This document shows, one piece after another, positions 44,482 through 51,453 of a DNA stretch of 55,584 nt (its first letter is position 1; each line of letters starts with the position of its first letter). The notes under the pieces are model-generated. The model had not been told where the DNA came from. It worked only from the letters and a program-made list of their open reading frames with translations, and ran no database searches. Both the position numbers and the translations under genes were made by a program. The stretch covers positions 1 to 55,584 of the forward strand of contig CAMWID010000012.1 in assembly GCA_947174235.1 (NCBI GenBank). The letters are read 5' to 3'. The DNA is from an uncultured Porphyromonadaceae bacterium. GTDB lineage: Bacteria; Bacteroidota; Bacteroidia; Bacteroidales; Muribaculaceae.

Positions 44482-46265
44482 TAGTTATCATTTTCGGAAT
44501 TGTCAGCAAGACCGATCTTCATTACTTCCGACTCAAGTTTTGCACGGTCCCCTTTCGCCTTATTTCTCACTTTTGTACGATAGTTGTAAATTGTAGTTAG
44601 AGAGTAGCGTAAAAATTTGGCGATCTTGTCGCTGTCGGATATACCGAGCCTTATAAGCGCGAAAATTCTTAACTCAGTGTTGAGGGTACCTTTCTTCTTT
44701 GGTACTATCGATTCTTCAGGCAGGAGCAGGTTATTGAAATCTTCTACAAATGTCGGGAACAGTTTCAGGAAAGTAGCGTCGAATGTATCATAAAAGTCCC
44801 GTAGGCGTTCATCCACAATATCTGTCGATTTAAGCTTGTCTTTGATATCACCGAGCTTACCTGCCGAGGCAAGTTTAAAAAGAGTCTTCCGGTAAGAGTC
44901 AAGACTGTCTATATACGACAGGCATTGATCCATATATCTGCCTATATAAATCTCTTTCAGATGCGAGTTTTCTGCAATTTCCTTATTGGCAGCCGTCAAT
45001 TTTTCGTTAGAATGACGCAACTGGCTGTTGAGCCGGTCTTTCTGACGGTATGCTTCCGTGATTTCCTTATTGGCTCGACTCAGTTTTTCATTTGCTTCAC
45101 TCAGTTTCGAGTTAGAGACTTTCAGTTCTGAATTAAGATTGTTGAGCCTGTCGTTGGCATCGGCAAGCTCTTTTCTTGATCTTGAAATCACTTTCATCTG
45201 TTTCCAGAGATATATGAAAGCGCCAATCAATATCACTGACAGTATTGTAATTGCCCAAAGTTCCTTAACAAGAGAATCTTGTTGCTTTTTTATCTTGTCG
45301 ATATAAATGCCTGTAATTTCAGGATAAGATGCGTTTAGCTCCACTATTCTCTGACGTGCATTGCTTTTGGTGGCGTCATCAACAGCTATATTCATAAATT
45401 TATAGGCACGTTCGAGATCCCCCTCCTTATATAGAAGCAGCGCAAGCTGCCGCAACGACACATATTCCCTCACCGCCGCCTTCATATCTCCGATCGATGA
45501 TATTATAAGCTGTTCCTTCAATTTGGGGAGGTCATTCAGATGCTCATAAGATTGTGCGAGGGTCCAGGCGCATATCGCCTTGTCATGTTCCGACAATTCA
45601 TGGGTATTGACATATTGTGTCATTGTCTCAACAGCCTTGTCGTATTGGGCAAAGGCATTATATTGGTCCGCTTTTGAGATAGCGAACGCCAGGGAGCCGG
45701 GATCATTCACCTTCATCAGTGAATCCCTGTAAGAATTTGTCAACGCATTATATTGGGCACGCAACGGGGAGAAAGCAGAGAATTGGGCGAGATTGCCTGA
45801 TAGAGTTCTTTTTATGTAGAAATAATATGGTAAAAGATAATCCGGCAATTCTTTTGAAGATATGGTGTTGATCAATGACGATGCCTCCTGATACATACCC
45901 ACGGCATTAAGCACATTCGCCTGATTCATCCTTGCATTGGCAATTAATACCGGATCACCCATCTTTTTTGCAATCTCCTCTCTCTGTCGGCTGTAATAGA
46001 ATGCAGAATCAGTATTGAACGGATTATAAGTATCCACCAGATGTCCGAGCGTCTCATACAATAGAGAGTCAGAAGAGGCGTTCGCAAGTTCCGCTTTTAA
46101 ATCGCGGATTCTTGCCTCCCTTTCCCGTATGTAGACTTCACGGTTGGCTACAACGCTGTCCAACTGATTCATGAGAGAATCAATTGAACCATTTTTTTGC
46201 GCAAAAATCTCCTGACAAAATGCACAAAAAACAATAATAATCAATATCTTCAATTGTCTGATCAC
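44481..46265 (-). CDS. SusR-like membrane regulator (TPR sensor, coiled coil, HTH; DUF6377 type)
   Basis: Predicted activator of PUL 2. From the GTG at 46265 the protein is 594 residues, starting with a signal-anchor (VIRQLKILIIIVFCAFC). A periplasmic all-helical TPR-like domain follows to about residue 340 (GDPVLIANARMNQANVLNAVG, DLERAYKFMNIAVDDATK). A membrane helix (LWAITILSVILIGAFIYLW) comes next, then a long cytoplasmic coiled coil with repeats of the type LSEANEKLSRANKEI. The C-terminal DUF6377-type region ends in a LuxR-like helix-turn-helix (IFALIRLGISDSDKIAKFLRYSLTTIYNY). SusR of the Bacteroides starch locus has this general plan. The GTG is chosen because the promoter lies at 46273-46304, which leaves the upstream ATG at 46316 outside any transcript from it. 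Confidence 0.8.
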   Translation of the reverse strand: MIRQLKILIIIVFCAFCQEIFAQKNGSIDSLMNQLDSVVANREVYIREREARIRDLKAELANASSDSLLYETLGHLVDTYNPFNTDSAFYYSRQREEIAKKMGDPVLIANARMNQANVLNAVGMYQEASSLINTISSKELPDYLLPYYFYIKRTLSGNLAQFSAFSPLRAQYNALTNSYRDSLMKVNDPGSLAFAISKADQYNAFAQYDKAVETMTQYVNTHELSEHDKAICAWTLAQSYEHLNDLPKLKEQLIISSIGDMKAAVREYVSLRQLALLLYKEGDLERAYKFMNIAVDDATKSNARQRIVELNASYPEITGIYIDKIKKQQDSLVKELWAITILSVILIGAFIYLWKQMKVISRSRKELADANDRLNNLNSELKVSNSKLSEANEKLSRANKEITEAYRQKDRLNSQLRHSNEKLTAANKEIAENSHLKEIYIGRYMDQCLSYIDSLDSYRKTLFKLASAGKLGDIKDKLKSTDIVDERLRDFYDTFDATFLKLFPTFVEDFNNLLLPEESIVPKKKGTLNTELRIFALIRLGISDSDKIAKFLRYSLTTIYNYRTKVRNKAKGDRAKLESEVMKIGLADNSENDN

Positions 46266-46272
46266 AATAGTG

Positions 46273-46304
46273 CAAAAGTAGTCATTTCTCTCTATATTTC
46301 CAAA
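46273..46304 (-). promoter_or_regulatory. promoter of the SusR-like gene, inside the longer reading frame
   Basis: On the minus strand, -33 TTTG is at 46304-46301 and -7 TACTTTTG at 46280-46273, exactly 20 nt apart, the best promoter match in the window. Transcription would start about 46265-46268, at or a few bases before the GTG codon, giving a leaderless or nearly leaderless message. Confidence 0.7.
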
Positions 46305-46441
46305 TTTATAGTCCATATACCATCCCACTATAAACACTTCTGACAACAGTGCAATAGGCTTACAGGAACGCGTCCTTAATCTTCCCCGCAAGTCTTCATT
46401 TAAAATCTTTTTCCTGATTCAAAAATTAATTCTCCTATTTA

Positions 46442-46491
46442 AACGTCCCGGATTAGGATGCCCTAAAAATGGGAATCATAACCGGGACGCA
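46442..46491 (-). terminator. terminator of the 2-hydroxyacid dehydrogenase gene
   Basis: CGTCCCGG (46444-46451) pairs with CCGGGACG (46482-46489), with an imperfect continuation inward. On the minus strand it is followed by TTTAAATAG. Confidence 0.6.
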
Positions 46492-46521
46492 AACAATTGT
46501 ATAGTTTGTAAATTCTATCTC

Positions 46522-47475
46522 TTACGAGACTACGTTGCGGGGAGTGCCTGATACGAATGCCGCCAGATTCCCTTCGCATATTTCCATCAGACGCCCGCGT
46601 GCTTCCACAGTAGCCCAGGCTATGTGAGGAGTGATAAAGGAATTGGGTGCCGACAGCAACGGATTATCGGCTGCCGGAGGTTCGGAAGACAATACATCCG
46701 CCCCGAATGCACCGAGTTTTCCTGCCTTCAAAGCATTTGCAACCGCCTGCTCGTCAATCAATGGACCACGCCCTGTATTGATCAAAATCGCGGTCGGTTT
46801 CATCAGATCCAACCTTTCGGCATTGACCAAATGGTCTGTTTCCGGAGTGAGGGGGCAATGTAGACTCAATACGTCACTTTCAGAAAACAATTGATCAAGA
46901 GCCACTTTTTGAATGCCGGCGGGGAGTTCTTCCTGTTTTTTTGAAGTGAAGGCAACTACTTTCATGCCGAATGCACCGGCGATACGTGCCACTGCTTTGC
47001 CGATATTCCCAAGTCCGACAATACCGAAAGTCTTTCCGGCAAGTTCCATCAATGGAGAATCCCAATAACAGAAATCGGGATTATTGCTCCAACGTCCATT
47101 ATGGTTCTCAATAGCATAATGTTCTACACGGTTGGTGATTGCGAGGAGAAGAGCGAAAACCATCTGCGCCACGGAATCAGTGCTATATGCCGGAATGTTG
47201 GTAACAACAACGCCTAATTGACGTGCTGTTTTCACATCAACGATATTATAGCCTGTTGCAAGAACACCGATATATTTAAGATTGGGCAGAGAGCTGAGTG
47301 TCTCGGCATTTATCACTACTTTATTGGTGAAGATCACATCTGCATCGGCAGCTCTTTCCATCAGTTGGGAGGGGGAGGTACGGTCATAGATTTTGACTTC
47401 CCCATATTTATTGAGCCAATCCCAGCTCAGATCGCCGGGATTCAAGCCATAACCGTCAAGTACCGTTATCTTCAT
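46522..47475 (-). CDS. D-2-hydroxyacid dehydrogenase (glycerate dehydrogenase / hydroxypyruvate reductase type)
   Basis: A cytoplasmic NAD(P)-dependent oxidoreductase of 317 residues. The D-2-hydroxyacid dehydrogenase signatures are clear: the nucleotide-binding motif GIVGLGNIGKAVARIAGAFGM, the second signature region around LHCPLTPETDHLVN, and TAILINTGRGPLIDE with the substrate-binding Arg. The catalytic His lies in SFITPHIAWA, with a Glu in SSEPPA. Close relatives in Bacteroidales are annotated as glycerate dehydrogenase, and the exact substrate cannot be read from sequence. It lies 121 bp downstream of rsmA on the same strand, with a small hairpin (47517-47535) in the gap. Confidence 0.88.
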   Translation of the reverse strand: MKITVLDGYGLNPGDLSWDWLNKYGEVKIYDRTSPSQLMERAADADVIFTNKVVINAETLSSLPNLKYIGVLATGYNIVDVKTARQLGVVVTNIPAYSTDSVAQMVFALLLAITNRVEHYAIENHNGRWSNNPDFCYWDSPLMELAGKTFGIVGLGNIGKAVARIAGAFGMKVVAFTSKKQEELPAGIQKVALDQLFSESDVLSLHCPLTPETDHLVNAERLDLMKPTAILINTGRGPLIDEQAVANALKAGKLGAFGADVLSSEPPAADNPLLSAPNSFITPHIAWATVEARGRLMEICEGNLAAFVSGTPRNVVS

Positions 47476-47596
47476 ATTTAGTTTTGAGTTTTGGGTTTTG
47501 AGTTGTGAGATCGGGATTCAGCCTGGCGGGCTGAACACTGAACAAAAGAAGCGATTTGGGGGTTGAGTTGTGAGTTGCGGGGTGAATCATTCAAAA

Positions 47597-48385
47597 TTAA
47601 GAGCAGGCGAGCGTGAGACGAATGAAGTCCTCCACCCCTAACCTTTCGGGGCGTAGCCCCATGATCGGATCCTGCATTATCGGAGAAGATGACGGAATCA
47701 GACCTCCCAAAGAATTGCGGAGAGTCTTGCGTCGCTGTCCGAAAGCTGTTTTGACAACCGTCTTGAACAGCTTCTCGTCACATCCGAGCGATGTGCGGCT
47801 GTTGCGTGTGAGGCGTATCACGCCGCTCATCACCTTGGGAGGAGGGGAAAAGACTCCGGGAGGGACATTGAAAAGATATTCACAGTCATACCATGCCTGA
47901 AGCAACACCGATAATATTCCGTATACCTTTGAACCGGGTTTACAGCATATCCTCTCCGCCACCTCTTTCTGGAGCATACCTGCCACCACTGGAATACTCT
48001 CCTTATAATCAAGGACTTTAAAAAATATCTGAGAAGAAATATTGTAGGGATAATTACCTATCAAAGCAAATTTACCTCCGAAAATCTCAGATAGATCCAT
48101 TTTCAGGAAGTCCCCTTCCACCACTTCAAGATCAGGAAAAACCTTGTTAAGATATTCCACGCTTTCAGTGTCGATCTCCACAGCCTTTATCCGTCTTCCT
48201 CCGGACATAAGAAACTGGGAGAGCACTCCCATTCCGGGACCCACTTCAAGCACGGGGATGTCCGCCCATATCTTGGAGTCCATGGGAAGATTCTCCCGGT
48301 CAATAGTGGCTGCTATGCGTTTCGCCACATTAAGGTCGGTCAGGAAATGCTGGCCGAGCGCTTTTTTTGCTTTTACTTGTGCCAT
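47597..48385 (-). CDS. rsmA: 16S rRNA (adenine(1518)-N6/adenine(1519)-N6)-dimethyltransferase
   Basis: Dimethylates two adjacent adenines in the 3' hairpin of 16S rRNA late in small-subunit assembly. The 262-residue protein starts MAQVKAKKALGQHFL, a standard KsgA opening. The SAM-binding motif I is VLEVGPGMGVLSQFLM, the acidic motif II KAVEIDTESVEYL, and the catalytic motif IV GNYPYNISSQIFFK. The C-terminal PPPKVMSGVIRL and FGQRRKTLRNSL complete the family pattern. The first 107 bases of this gene, with the upstream spacer and the end of the peptidase gene, are duplicated at 48638-48996. This copy is the intact one. Confidence 0.96.
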   Translation of the reverse strand: MAQVKAKKALGQHFLTDLNVAKRIAATIDRENLPMDSKIWADIPVLEVGPGMGVLSQFLMSGGRRIKAVEIDTESVEYLNKVFPDLEVVEGDFLKMDLSEIFGGKFALIGNYPYNISSQIFFKVLDYKESIPVVAGMLQKEVAERICCKPGSKVYGILSVLLQAWYDCEYLFNVPPGVFSPPPKVMSGVIRLTRNSRTSLGCDEKLFKTVVKTAFGQRRKTLRNSLGGLIPSSSPIMQDPIMGLRPERLGVEDFIRLTLACS

Positions 48386-48394
48386 AAACCATAA

Positions 48395-48430
48395 ACAACG
48401 GGCGCACCGTTTGAGTTGTGCGCCCGTTGT
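48395..48430 (-). terminator. hairpin ahead of rsmA (peptidase terminator, copy 1)
   Basis: ACAACGGGCGCA (48395-48406) pairs with TGCGCCCGTTGT (48419-48430) perfectly, with a 12-nt loop. On the minus strand it ends 10 nt before the rsmA start codon and is followed only by TTTATGG, a weak T-run. It could end peptidase transcripts or act as an rsmA leader hairpin. Confidence 0.6.
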
Positions 48431-48476
48431 GAAGACAATTTAAAAAATATGTGTCATAAAGAGAGGGATCAGAAAA

Positions 48477-48637
48477 TCAGAGCCCTATTTTTTTTGCGAT
48501 CTCAGCAGGAACAGCCTTCTTGTTGACCATAACGTCGATAGTCTTGTCAAGGAAATATGGTTCCGACACATAGAAATATCCGCCGTATATATGATCGTCA
48601 GCCCAGGAGTTCTTGACCTTGTAGAAACGGTTGCCTT
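48477..48637 (-). pseudogene. ghost 3' end of the C1 aminopeptidase gene
   Basis: The last 53 codons of the peptidase gene (from GNRFYKVKNSWADD to EIAKKIGL) plus the stop, left by the tandem duplication. The reading frame can open at a TTG about 48662 inside the rsmA ghost, giving a 61-residue chimeric frame that begins with unrelated residues. It lacks the catalytic Cys and His and is not expected to be functional. Confidence 0.85.
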
Positions 48638-48744
48638 TCCATGGGAAGATTCTCCCGGTCAATAGTGGCTGCTATGCGTTTCGCCACATTAAGGTCGGTC
48701 AGGAAATGCTGGCCGAGCGCTTTTTTTGCTTTTACTTGTGCCAT
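48638..48744 (-). pseudogene. ghost 5' end of rsmA
   Basis: A start codon plus the next 34 codons of rsmA (MAQVKAKKALGQHFL to RENLPM), identical to the real gene. They run out of frame into the duplicated peptidase end and meet a stop at about 48598. If transcribed it would give a 48-residue peptide. It retains the native rsmA translation start context, so ribosomes could still load there. Confidence 0.85.
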
Positions 48745-48753
48745 AAACCATAA

Positions 48754-48789
48754 ACAACGGGCGCACCGTTTGAGTTGTGCGCCCGTTGT
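48754..48789 (-). terminator. hairpin terminator of the intact peptidase gene (copy 2)
   Basis: The second copy of the 12-bp GC-rich hairpin, exactly 359 bp from the first. Transcripts from the peptidase gene now cross two identical hairpins before reaching rsmA. Confidence 0.6.
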
Positions 48790-48835
48790 GAAGACAATTT
48801 AAAAAATATGTGTCATAAAGAGAGGGATCAGAAAA

Positions 48836-50071
48836 TCAGAGCCCTATTTTTTTTGCGATCTCAGCAGGAACAGCCTTCTTGTTGACCATAACGTCGATAG
48901 TCTTGTCAAGGAAATATGGTTCCGACACATAGAAATATCCGCCGTATATATGATCGTCAGCCCAGGAGTTCTTGACCTTGTAGAAACGGTTGCCTTTCTG
49001 ATCCTCAGCGATACCTACGATAACCATACCATGGTCGTCTGTAGTCTCGAAGTTGTCAAAACCTTTCTGACGGGATTCCTGAGTCACATCAACTTCTTTT
49101 ACAGGACCTTTCACGTCATAACGTTCCTTTTCTTTATCTGCAGCCGAAAGCTTCACCCATCTTGAAAGTTCGGTTCCCTCGAGGTCCGCCTCGTCAGTAG
49201 GAGCCGGAAGCACGGCAAAACCGTCTTTCCATTTGAAACCTTTTTCAGAAACGTCAGCCGCCCAAGCCACAGTATATCCGTTCTCAATAGCGTTGTCCAC
49301 GATAGCTTTCATCTCCTCCATAGGCACGTTCATACTTTCAGCCCAAAGCCAGTTATCGGCGATCTCCACAGCAAAAGGCTTGTAGAAAGGATGATGGGTA
49401 TAGCTTGTGATCATGATATAGTCATCTGCATTAAATCCGAGTTCTTTGGCAAACGACTTCGGAGTATATGTCTTGCCGTTGTAGGTGAACGATTCCGGTT
49501 CCGGGCCGAGATATGCGTCAAGGATGCCGATGAATCCGTCAAGCCATGCGGTTGAAAGCTTTCTGTTGGGATTCTTTACTATCGCGTTAATATATGCCGT
49601 GAGGGCGTTTGCAAGCTCTCCGTGATTGTGTTTCTCTTCGCCATAGTTCAGACCTGAGTACACCTCTTCGGGAACCATACCATAGTTTTCCGCCACATAC
49701 ACCACATCTGGAAATCCTCCACCTTGGGCGAAATTGATATTTCCCTGTGTGCGCATGAATTTCTTTGCCTTGTCGATATAGCAATGACGCACGGTATACA
49801 TTTCGGAAAGGTCAAGCTCAGGGCCACCTTTCTTCATAATATCCTCTTCCAGAAACGAAGTTCCGGAAAAGCTCCAGCAAGTCCCCGTTTTGTTCTGATT
49901 TTTTACTGAGGTAGTAGGATTCACCTTGATATCGGTAAATTTGAATTTCTCAGGTTCAGTTTTTTTTGTCTCTTTCTTCTTTGCCGCTTCAGAGGGGGCA
50001 GCCATGTCTGTGCCGTTTGCCCATGCGGGAACCGCGAGGGCGAGGGCTGAAAGCAGGATCAGTTTTTTCAT
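48836..50071 (-). CDS. C1-family aminopeptidase C (PepC / bleomycin-hydrolase type), exported
   Basis: A papain-fold cysteine peptidase of 411 residues. The signal peptide MKKLILLSALALAVPAWANG (about 1-20) is followed by a lysine-rich linker and the catalytic domain. The nucleophile is in QNKTGTCWSFSGTSFLEED, the His in TTDDHGMVIVGIAED and the Asn in YKVKNSWADDHIYGGYFY. Bacteroidales carry exported forms of this normally cytoplasmic family, probably for peptide trimming in the periplasm. The start at 50071 is chosen over 50119 because the signal peptide begins there and the promoter is at 50137-50168. Its last 53 codons are duplicated downstream. Confidence 0.9.
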   Translation of the reverse strand: MKKLILLSALALAVPAWANGTDMAAPSEAAKKKETKKTEPEKFKFTDIKVNPTTSVKNQNKTGTCWSFSGTSFLEEDIMKKGGPELDLSEMYTVRHCYIDKAKKFMRTQGNINFAQGGGFPDVVYVAENYGMVPEEVYSGLNYGEEKHNHGELANALTAYINAIVKNPNRKLSTAWLDGFIGILDAYLGPEPESFTYNGKTYTPKSFAKELGFNADDYIMITSYTHHPFYKPFAVEIADNWLWAESMNVPMEEMKAIVDNAIENGYTVAWAADVSEKGFKWKDGFAVLPAPTDEADLEGTELSRWVKLSAADKEKERYDVKGPVKEVDVTQESRQKGFDNFETTDDHGMVIVGIAEDQKGNRFYKVKNSWADDHIYGGYFYVSEPYFLDKTIDVMVNKKAVPAEIAKKIGL

Positions 50072-50136
50072 GTCGTTTCCGGTATTTCGAAATAAGCATT
50101 TAATATTCCGAAACAGCATGTTTTGCTATTTCACTG

Positions 50137-50168
50137 CAAACTTAATAAAATTAATGCGTTTTAACAAA
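50137..50168 (-). promoter_or_regulatory. promoter of the aminopeptidase gene
   Basis: On the minus strand, -33 TTTG is at 50168-50165 and -7 TAAGTTTG at 50144-50137, 20 nt apart. The leader to the ATG at 50071 would be about 60 nt. Confidence 0.7.
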
Positions 50169-50258
50169 TTGAAACTGCCAATCTTTTCATTTTTCGTCGA
50201 TATATTTATCCCCGACAATAATTGCCACATTCCTACATAAGACCGCCCGCCCATAAGC

Positions 50259-50427
50259 TCTTAGAAACTGTTTAAATTTATTTTATCTTGTCATTGAGTT
50301 CTTTGTCGGCATCTTTATGATATTTATTCAGTCATTATGGAACCCCATAACTTCTTCATAAATATCAAAAATCTGCCTGACAAATCTTCTCAATTCCTTC
50401 GACAAATAAATTTAAACAGTTTCTTAA
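50259..50427 (-). mobile_element. ~169-bp long-hairpin element, copy B (MITE-like)
   Basis: The ends pair over GAAACTGTTTAAATTTATTT (50264-50283 with 50404-50423, exact), flanked by TTAG/CTTAA. Inner pairing continues imperfectly (TTGTC...CGACAA and ATTGAG...CTCAAT on the minus strand). The central tip, read on the minus strand, contains TTATGGGGTTCCATAA then TGACTGAA, identical to copy A at 32407-32431. The arms differ in sequence from copy A but follow the same TTAGAnnnTGTTTA pattern. It lies between the divergent peptidase and NfnA promoters. Confidence 0.7.
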
Positions 50428-50467
50428 CTCTTAACAAAATTAATCAGATATTTAGTTTGTTGAAAAT

Positions 50468-50499
50468 TTGCTGATTACGGAAATATCAGCTACTTTTGC
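50468..50499 (+). promoter_or_regulatory. promoter of the NfnAB-type operon
   Basis: -33 TTTG at 50468-50471 and -7 TACTTTTG at 50492-50499, 20 nt apart. The leader to the ATG at 50599 is about 95 nt. Confidence 0.7.
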
Positions 50500-50598
50500 G
50501 GAGTATAAGACCCGTCAACCGGCTATTATACGCCTGACAAATTGTCAAAAAAATATTTATCTGACCAGAAACAATACCTAACAAAGAAACACTGTCAT

Positions 50599-51453
50599 AT
50601 GTTTGAAATTGTCAGCAAGCGGGAGCTTGCGCCTAATATTGTAGAGATGAAAGTCAACGCGCCTCGCGTGGCCTCATCCGCACAGCCGGGACAATTCGTC
50701 ATCGTCCGGACAGACCGCACAGGGGAACGTATACCTCTAACTATCTGCGACTACGATCCGGAAGCCGGCACAGTCACGATCGTGACCCAGTCGGTGGGTC
50801 TCTCCTCTCAGAAAATCAACGGTATGAATCCCGGGGAGGCGTTCGCAGACTTCGCGGGTCCTCTTGGGTGTCCGTCGGATCTTCTCGAGCTTCCGGAAGA
50901 AGAGCTGAAGAGCAAGAAGATTCTTTTCGTAGCCGGAGGAGTGGGCACGGCGCCTGTATACCCCCAGGTGAAATGGCTTGCCTCGCGCGGAGTGAAGGCG
51001 GATGTTGTGATCGGCGCCAAAACCAAAGATCTTTTCACTTATGTAGAGGAGATGAAGAGTGTGGGTGAAGTATATCTTTGCACCGACGATGGATCGGAAG
51101 GATTCCACGGCATGGTGACCGCCCTTATGAAAGATCTTATCGACAACCGGGGGAAAAGATATGATCATTGCGTGATAATCGGACCTATGATCATGATGAA
51201 GTTCGCCGCCCTTACCACTAAAGAATATGGCATACCCACCGTTGTCTCTCTCAACGCACTGATGGTCGACGGCACCGGAATGTGCGGGGCTTGCCGGGTA
51301 ACTGTGGACGGACAGACACGCTTCACATGTGTGGAGGGTCCCGAGTTCGACGGGCATAAAGTAGACTTCGACGAGGCTATGCGCCGTCAGAACATGTATC
51401 GCGGCAACAAGAAAACAGATCCTGAAACCCACAAATGCAAATGTAATGGCTAA
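50599..51453 (+). CDS. ferredoxin-NADP reductase alpha subunit type (NfnA / SudB)
   Basis: A 284-residue FAD- and [2Fe-2S]-containing subunit of an NADH-dependent ferredoxin:NADP oxidoreductase or sulfide dehydrogenase type complex. Near residue 50 comes RIPLTICDYD, the flavin-binding R-x-x-S/T-like motif of ferredoxin reductases. Nucleotide binding follows at ILFVAGGVGTAPVYPQVKWL, and a cysteine cluster, GTGMCGACRVTVDGQTRFTC, binds the iron-sulfur centre. It ends in HKCKCNG. The ATG at 50599 (MFEIVSKRELAPNIVEM) is the family start; an upstream in-frame ATG at 50542 adds an unconserved stretch. The next gene overlaps by 8 bp, as usual for this pair. Confidence 0.9.
   Translation: MFEIVSKRELAPNIVEMKVNAPRVASSAQPGQFVIVRTDRTGERIPLTICDYDPEAGTVTIVTQSVGLSSQKINGMNPGEAFADFAGPLGCPSDLLELPEEELKSKKILFVAGGVGTAPVYPQVKWLASRGVKADVVIGAKTKDLFTYVEEMKSVGEVYLCTDDGSEGFHGMVTALMKDLIDNRGKRYDHCVIIGPMIMMKFAALTTKEYGIPTVVSLNALMVDGTGMCGACRVTVDGQTRFTCVEGPEFDGHKVDFDEAMRRQNMYRGNKKTDPETHKCKCNG

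Larger units (their letters stand above)
48279..48998. repeat. perfect 359-bp tandem duplication across the rsmA start and peptidase end
   Basis: 48279-48637 recurs immediately at 48638-48996. By reading I find no differences between the copies. The dinucleotide TC stands at the left edge, the junction and the right edge (48279, 48638, 48997), so the breakpoints share 2-bp microhomology. Each copy contains 107 bp of rsmA 5' end, the spacer with its hairpin, and the peptidase 3' end. The unit is not a multiple of 3. Confidence 0.95.

Noticed and set aside
48395..48430. Riboswitch or leader RNA for rsmA
   Set aside because: It is a simple GC-rich hairpin just after the peptidase end with no conserved multi-stem structure; terminator is the simpler reading.
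48477..48662. A separate small protein of 61 residues
   Set aside because: It is the copied C-terminus of the aminopeptidase fused to out-of-frame rsmA sequence at the duplication junction, with a TTG start.
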